Positions 59,447 through 64,000 of a stretch of DNA of 64,000 nt are shown here, piece after piece (position 1 is the first letter of the stretch; every line of letters starts with the position of its first letter). The position numbers and the translations under genes are program-made. This stretch comes from Chaetoderma sp. LZ-2023a (lineage: Eukaryota > Mollusca > Caudofoveata > Chaetodermatida > Chaetodermatidae). The notes under the pieces were generated by a model, which worked only from the letters and a program-made list of their open reading frames with translations, did no database searches and was not told the origin of the DNA. The stretch lies in assembly GCA_034401795.1 (NCBI GenBank), contig CM067365.1, positions 16,917,166-16,981,165 on the forward strand. Direction: 5' to 3'.

Positions 59447-60050
59447 ATAGTCCTACATGTGATACAATTACCCTAGCCCCCTTAAGGGGAAGACGGCGTG
59501 GTGTTAGAGGTTATCTGCGTGTGTGTATGTGCGTGTTGTATGCGTGCGTATCCGTCCGAGGCTAGACTGTGTATAAAGTACTTCTGATGTGATTTGGCTC
59601 AAATTTAACACTACAAAGGAACTTACCGTAAACTAGAGCTTCTAGGTTTTGGCCGTGATTCGTATAAAAACGCGGATCCAGTTTGGATCAAATTCTGGAT
59701 CTATAAAAAAAGTATTGATATCTTGGGTTTCGTCCGGTTTAGATTAAGTTATAGCAAAAGGGAGGATGTTGCCGTGCACCATAGGATACTCACCTTTAGG
59801 TGTAATTCAGGAAACTCCAGAAAATCTTTAAAATCGTTACGTAACATGACATTGCATGACATAAGCGGGTTGGTGAACGTCTGCAATCTGTGAGTGTTAT
59901 ATACACGAGATGACAGACTCTGTCATTGCGCGTTTGCTTCCATATTTAACCAATTAATGCTCAAATTTGTTCAATAAAACTTCAATTTTCCCATAGAAAA
60001 TATCTATTTTCAGGCCAAGGGATCGTTTTTGAAAATTTATGTCTGGACTT

Positions 60051-60360
<310 letters not shown>

Positions 60361-60375
60361 GAACTTTGCTTACAG

Positions 60376-60578
60376 ATGGTTTTGGCGAGTTTAAGCAGTA
60401 CTATTTGATCGTGGTCCTTATGTCTGTGGTGGTGTATAGCGCTTTGCTCAGACCCTCGGATTCCTGGAATCTGGTGTATGGACTTGCATTTCTGATTGTG
60501 TTTCCGGCCATGTATATCCTTCTACCCTTCTACGCTGTGGCCAATATCGTGGACCAGTCCTGGGGAACCAGGGATGAG
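60376..60578 (+). CDS. Chitin synthase exon 8 (SWGTR motif)
   Basis: The acceptor is tttgcttacag and the donor is gatgag|gtaggg; 203 bases, phase 1 in and phase 0 out. It encodes GFGEFKQYYLIVVLMSVVVY, more helices, and VANIVDQSWGTRDE. SWGTRE is the conserved C-terminal signature of chitin synthases; here it is SWGTRD. The exon starts about 20 bases after a 110-base CTA microsatellite, which takes the place of a normal polypyrimidine tract. Confidence 0.9.
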
Positions 60579-60699
60579 GTAGGGAACTATTTTAATTAAA
60601 CAATGTTAACAGTAAACTAATATACCCAATCGACAAATAAAAACAAGCACAAACCATTGTTTCTAGTAATATTGGTGGCGCAGCAAGTTTGGAGCATCT

Positions 60700-60796
60700 C
60701 TTAGGCCGGGGTGAGGTGGGTGTCGGGAGGGGGTGTGGTGGATGGGTGTGGGTGTGGTGCCGGGTGGGGTGGGGCTGGGGGGGGGGGGGGTCCCGA
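60700..60796. repeat. G-rich tract, potential G-quadruplex
   Basis: Several GGGG runs (ggccggggtgaggtgggtgt, cgggagggggtgtgg) end in 14 consecutive G at 60777. It lies in the last intron of the gene. Secondary structure is an inference. Confidence 0.6.
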
Positions 60797-60949
60797 CATT
60801 TACGGCCACTTGCCATTAACAGAGGCCCGAGTGTAGTAGAACCCTATGAAAACGTTCAAAATAAGATTCTCGGAGAAGCCATTTCCGGCCGTTTTTATAA
60901 AAAAAATTCATCAGTGCCTATAGATTATTTAATTTTCAATTATAAAAGT

Positions 60950-61020
60950 ATGACAGCAAGAACGGCCAGTCAAATTAATTTCAAAATATTCAACAGAATG
61001 ATTATTAAATAGTAAATTCA
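60950..61020. mobile_element. Fold-back/MITE family fragment
   Basis: cagtcaaattaatttcaaaa then tattcaacagaatgattatt match the right half of the family unit. It lies in the last intron, about 120 bases before the last exon. Confidence 0.6.
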
Positions 61021-61137
61021 TTAACAACATAAAGGTCATAGAGATCAGATTCCTCAATTGCATTGAGCAGTAAAAAGCATCCCACACGAGATCACATATT
61101 TGAATCTATGGAATAATCTTTACTTCTTCTGCCGCAG

Positions 61138-61620
61138 AACCCGAAGCTTCAAAAAGATTCTAAAAACAAAGAATCGAAAGATGAGTCGAAGAATGAAACA
61201 CACGAGTTGGAACAGAATTCAAATAGGAAAGATGGAACGCTGCCTCAGCTAAAACACGGAACTGAATTGCTAAGAATGGAACACGATTTCTGGGAGGATC
61301 TCGGGAACACTGTCATCGGAAATGACGTCAACCTGGGTACAGATAAAGAAACGATGGCACAGAAACTGACACGTGTTCGTAATAAGTGCATGGTGTGGCT
61401 GTTGATGTCTAACTTTATCTTATTGCTTATTTTGAGCGGCATGTACCTACTAGTACCGACAAACAATTATGTATTCGGGTTTGTTCTGTGCGGGTTGTAT
61501 AGCTTCTCGCTTATTATACAGATGATAGGGATGACCATAGAGAGGTTTGATAGTTTACTGAAAGTTTTTGTACAGTCTTTAGCAAAGGAAAAGTCAGTAG
61601 ATATATGGGTTCGGAGATGA
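61138..61620 (+). CDS. Chitin synthase last coding exon
   Basis: The acceptor is cttctgccgcag; it runs in frame 161 codons to a TGA at 61618. It begins with a Lys/Glu/Asp-rich charged stretch, then HDFWEDLG, RVRNKCMVWLLMSNFILLLI and FSLIIQMIGMTIERF. This matches the usual C-terminal pattern: FW--L, then L--RNK, then two helices with QF-GM--HR. The tail after the last helix is short (about 25 residues). No AATAAA is visible in the next few hundred bases. Confidence 0.9.
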   Translation, partial: NPKLQKDSKNKESKDESKNETHELEQNSNRKDGTLPQLKHGTELLRMEHDFWEDLGNTVIGNDVNLGTDKETMAQKLTRVRNKCMVWLLMSNFILLLILSGMYLLVPTNNYVFGFVLCGLYSFSLIIQMIGMTIERFDSLLKVFVQSLAKEKSVDIWVRR

Positions 61621-61964
61621 TGTGAGTGCTTTGATAGGTGTTTCAGGCCTGGTATAATATTGCATTGTGATATCTCCTTATGGCTTTATATCTTCGATCA
61701 CACATACACACATACGCGCCCGTATACCGGTACGCCGTGTCTGGGCTACATTCACGCATCATTGTTATGTGTATGTGCAGGTACTGGTATGCGGCATGTG
61801 CGTGTACCATGCATGTGTGCCACGCACATGCGTGTGTACATGGGCGCTTGCTTGCTCGCTTGCGTGCGTGGGTGCATGCGTGCACACGTGCTTATGCGTA
61901 TCACAAAGCAGTAGTGAGAGAGTGTATTAAGCTACGCTAATTATGAAAATGGCATTAGTACCGA

Positions 61965-61972
61965 TGTGTGTG

Positions 61973-62024
<52 letters not shown>

Positions 62025-62036
62025 TTCGTTCGTTCG

Positions 62037-62073
<37 letters not shown>

Positions 62074-62130
62074 GCGCGTGTGTGCGTGCGTGCGTGCGTG
62101 TGTGTGTGTGTGCGCGTGTGCATGCTTGTG
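61965..62130. repeat. (GTGC)n microsatellite
   Basis: Near-perfect GTGC array with a short GTTC interruption and a TG-rich end. Two strands of open frames here are artefacts. It lies 350 bases after the chitin synthase stop, possibly in the 3' UTR or beyond. Confidence 0.93.
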
Positions 62131-62679
62131 TCCATGAGTGCGTCTGTGCATACGTGTGTCGTTATTGACCACTTACACCCAGGTGTATATTAGCCATGTC
62201 TTTGATATAGTGCCCCTCATATAGTGCACCCCCTCATGTTATAGGTCACGCGCATGAAGGCGATGCCCGAGACTGCTTTACACCCCGATAGCACATGTAC
62301 ACACTACCCACATGACACATATTTCTGGGCCGGTACTCGCTGAGTAACATGTGTTATGAGGGACGGGTGGGGCCCAAATGCTTAATGTCCATTCAGAGAT
62401 CCCAGTTCTTTTACACCGGGACCCGTTTTACTCCTGGTGGACATAGGCACTGGGGACACTGGGGAGGGAAGGAGATTTCCCAAATGTCAGAGCCTAGCGC
62501 TAATAATCAATTAGATGACTAACCCCCTACTGACGTGAAGTAAAATGGGCCCTGTCCAAATATGATGCCAATAATGTCAATGATTTTGACCAGATATAAT
62601 GAACTGACTTCTTGCTACTTCTGCATTCATGCTGTTCCTTTGTATCTTTCTTCCAGTCATCTGTCACTTCAGACCTTCC

Positions 62680-63460
62680 ACATTTTCTTTAAAAAATCAC
62701 TAACCATTTCTTTGTTGCATAGACCCATATGTCATCTTTTTCGTGAAACAATCATATGCAAAATTGCATTCTGTATTGCACAGGAAGCAGGTTTTCTTAC
62801 CACTGTCTTGCTTTCTGAACATTCCTGCTGGCCTATATTATTTTGGTGGTTGTGGAGAAACTCTCATTGGGTGCCCATTCAGCTGACTCGGTGTAGTTCT
62901 GTCTGGTGTTGAATCTGTAATGCTAATGTCATGTGCCACGATGTACCATTCAGCTAATTTGGTAATTTCTTCAACACCTTTTTGGCACAAATTTCACAAA
63001 AGATAAGCACAAAACCATGTCCAGTGTTCATATCCAGATTCTTTCAGTGACTGAAGTGTCTCCCACTTCTGCTAACCCAGTGCCTTATTTGAAGTATTGC
63101 TTTAACTGAGACACAAACTGCAATACTGTCTCACTCTTCTCTGGTTTACAGTCCCTAAACCTCAGTCTAAATCATTCTGTCAGCTGGTATCTTTCCAAGA
63201 TTGCCTTTTTAAATTTCTTGTAATTATTTGCAGGTTCTGCTGGCATATTTGTATATACTTGAAGTCGCTTTCCAGATAACAATGGGCCTTGAAGTCGCTT
63301 TCCAGATAACAGTGGGCTCAAACTTACTGGCCAAACATTCTCCGATCATTCGTGATGTGCAGCAAACCTCACAAATCTCTCTAGAAAAGCATCCCTGTGA
63401 TATTATTTCTTTCATTCCAGCGTTAGAATCCATGCCATGCCTTTAATCTGTGATAATGCC
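62680..63460 (-). pseudogene. Gypsy gag relic with SCAN-like capsid and zinc knuckle
   Basis: The minus strand reads NYKKFKKAILERYQLTE, a stop, FRLRFRDCKPEKSETVLQFV, SQLKQYF, then frameshifts, GVEEITKLAEWYIVAHDISI, and TCFLCNTECNFAYDC. The FRDCKPE, VSQLKQYF and terminal EEI-KLAE segments resemble Gypsy capsids with a SCAN-like fold. The CCHC knuckle has Asn instead of His. A 30-base block around cttgaagtcgctttccagat is duplicated in tandem (63258-63317). Stops and frameshifts make it inactive. Confidence 0.6.
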
Positions 63461-63470
63461 ATTTTCATTC

Positions 63471-63576
<106 letters not shown>

Positions 63577-63599
63577 TTCGCCTTCTCTTTCCATACAGT

Positions 63600-64000
63600 T
63601 CTCCTCCCCATTCTCTTTCTTCTTTTCGTTGCGATTATTCTTTCCTCAATCTTTCTTTCTATCTTTTCAGTTTACCTACTCTATCTTCTGTTCCTATTAT
63701 CTTTGCTCTGCTTCTCCATTCTCTTTGCCCTAGCTGTCACTCTTTCTCTGTCACCTAATCATTCAGCTCCTAGCCTAATAATCCCATACTTTTACGGTTT
63801 TATTGCCCTCACCCAATCTTCAACATCCATATTTGTTTACAATCTGACTTAACTTTGGAAACAACTGTCATGGACAATACTGGGTCCCAAATCAGTTCAG
63901 TTTAAAGTTTCCGTCACAGATACTAATGTTCTTTCCACCTTCGCTTCTTCTTAGAATATCTGATCGAATCACAACATCATAGCCCGCTCCCTTTAAACAA
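63600..64000. other. No gene seen; pyrimidine-rich sequence
   Basis: CT- and T-rich sequence up to 63800, then unremarkable AT-rich sequence to the window edge. I see no motif, frame or repeat worth calling. Confidence 0.4.

Noticed and set aside
61941-62193. CVRACVRAC repeats as possible cysteine-rich peptides
   Set aside because: Translations of the GTGC array in all three frames; no signal peptide and no stop-bounded family.
62562-62912. Plus-strand 116-residue ORF
   Set aside because: It overlaps the minus-strand gag relic with a recognisable zinc knuckle; a shadow frame.

Overview
This is a metazoan nuclear window, most likely from a marine invertebrate; a mollusc, brachiopod or lancelet-type genome would fit, but the sequence does not settle it. 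The reasons are a GT-AG intron-split, multi-membrane-spanning chitin synthase gene, dense microsatellites and fold-back elements, and several LINE and Gypsy lineages. There is no bacterial-style gene organisation.

The only host gene I can support is a chitin synthase on the + strand, built from nine exons between 35412 and 61620. All phases agree and every hallmark motif is present: HIF-DD, KRWSQVMYM, DAD, GRTHP, GEDRW, QRRRW and SWGTR. The 115-base exon at 49288-49402 that carries GRTHP is easy to miss. The 5' exons were not found. The gene is odd because one 3.5-kb exon puts about 725 residues of serine-, asparagine- and cysteine-rich sequence inside the catalytic domain.

The rest is mobile DNA. 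From 1 to 5.1 kb there is a long-LTR fragment and then a minus-strand Gmr1-like Gypsy element, with integrase upstream of reverse transcriptase and a SCAN-like capsid. A 242-bp SINE interrupts its gag. From 9 to 15.5 kb lies a decayed minus-strand Gypsy element with LTRs over 3 kb long. A solo LTR of the same family, with a 4-bp target duplication, is at 39.2-42.2 kb. LINE copies lie at 15.8-19, 19.2-20.9, 21.8-21.9, 23.0-26.4 (nearly intact) and 35.8-37.0 kb. A 39-bp minisatellite of about 47 units fills 32.2-34.1 kb. A fold-back family rich in TGACGTCA sites recurs from 22 to 61 kb, mostly in introns. A second SCAN-like gag relic lies at 62.7-63.5 kb.

The most interesting non-host object is a 4.9-kb element with terminal inverted repeats (about 54407-59288) inside a chitin synthase intron. 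Its decayed long ORF has no recognisable DDE transposase. Instead it contains a segment resembling an XPG/FEN1-type (PIN-like) nuclease core, followed by a cysteine-rich tail. It is the best candidate for an under-described system here. The genes do not form a pathway together: the chitin synthase is the only functional unit, and the rest is insertions into its introns and 5' flank.
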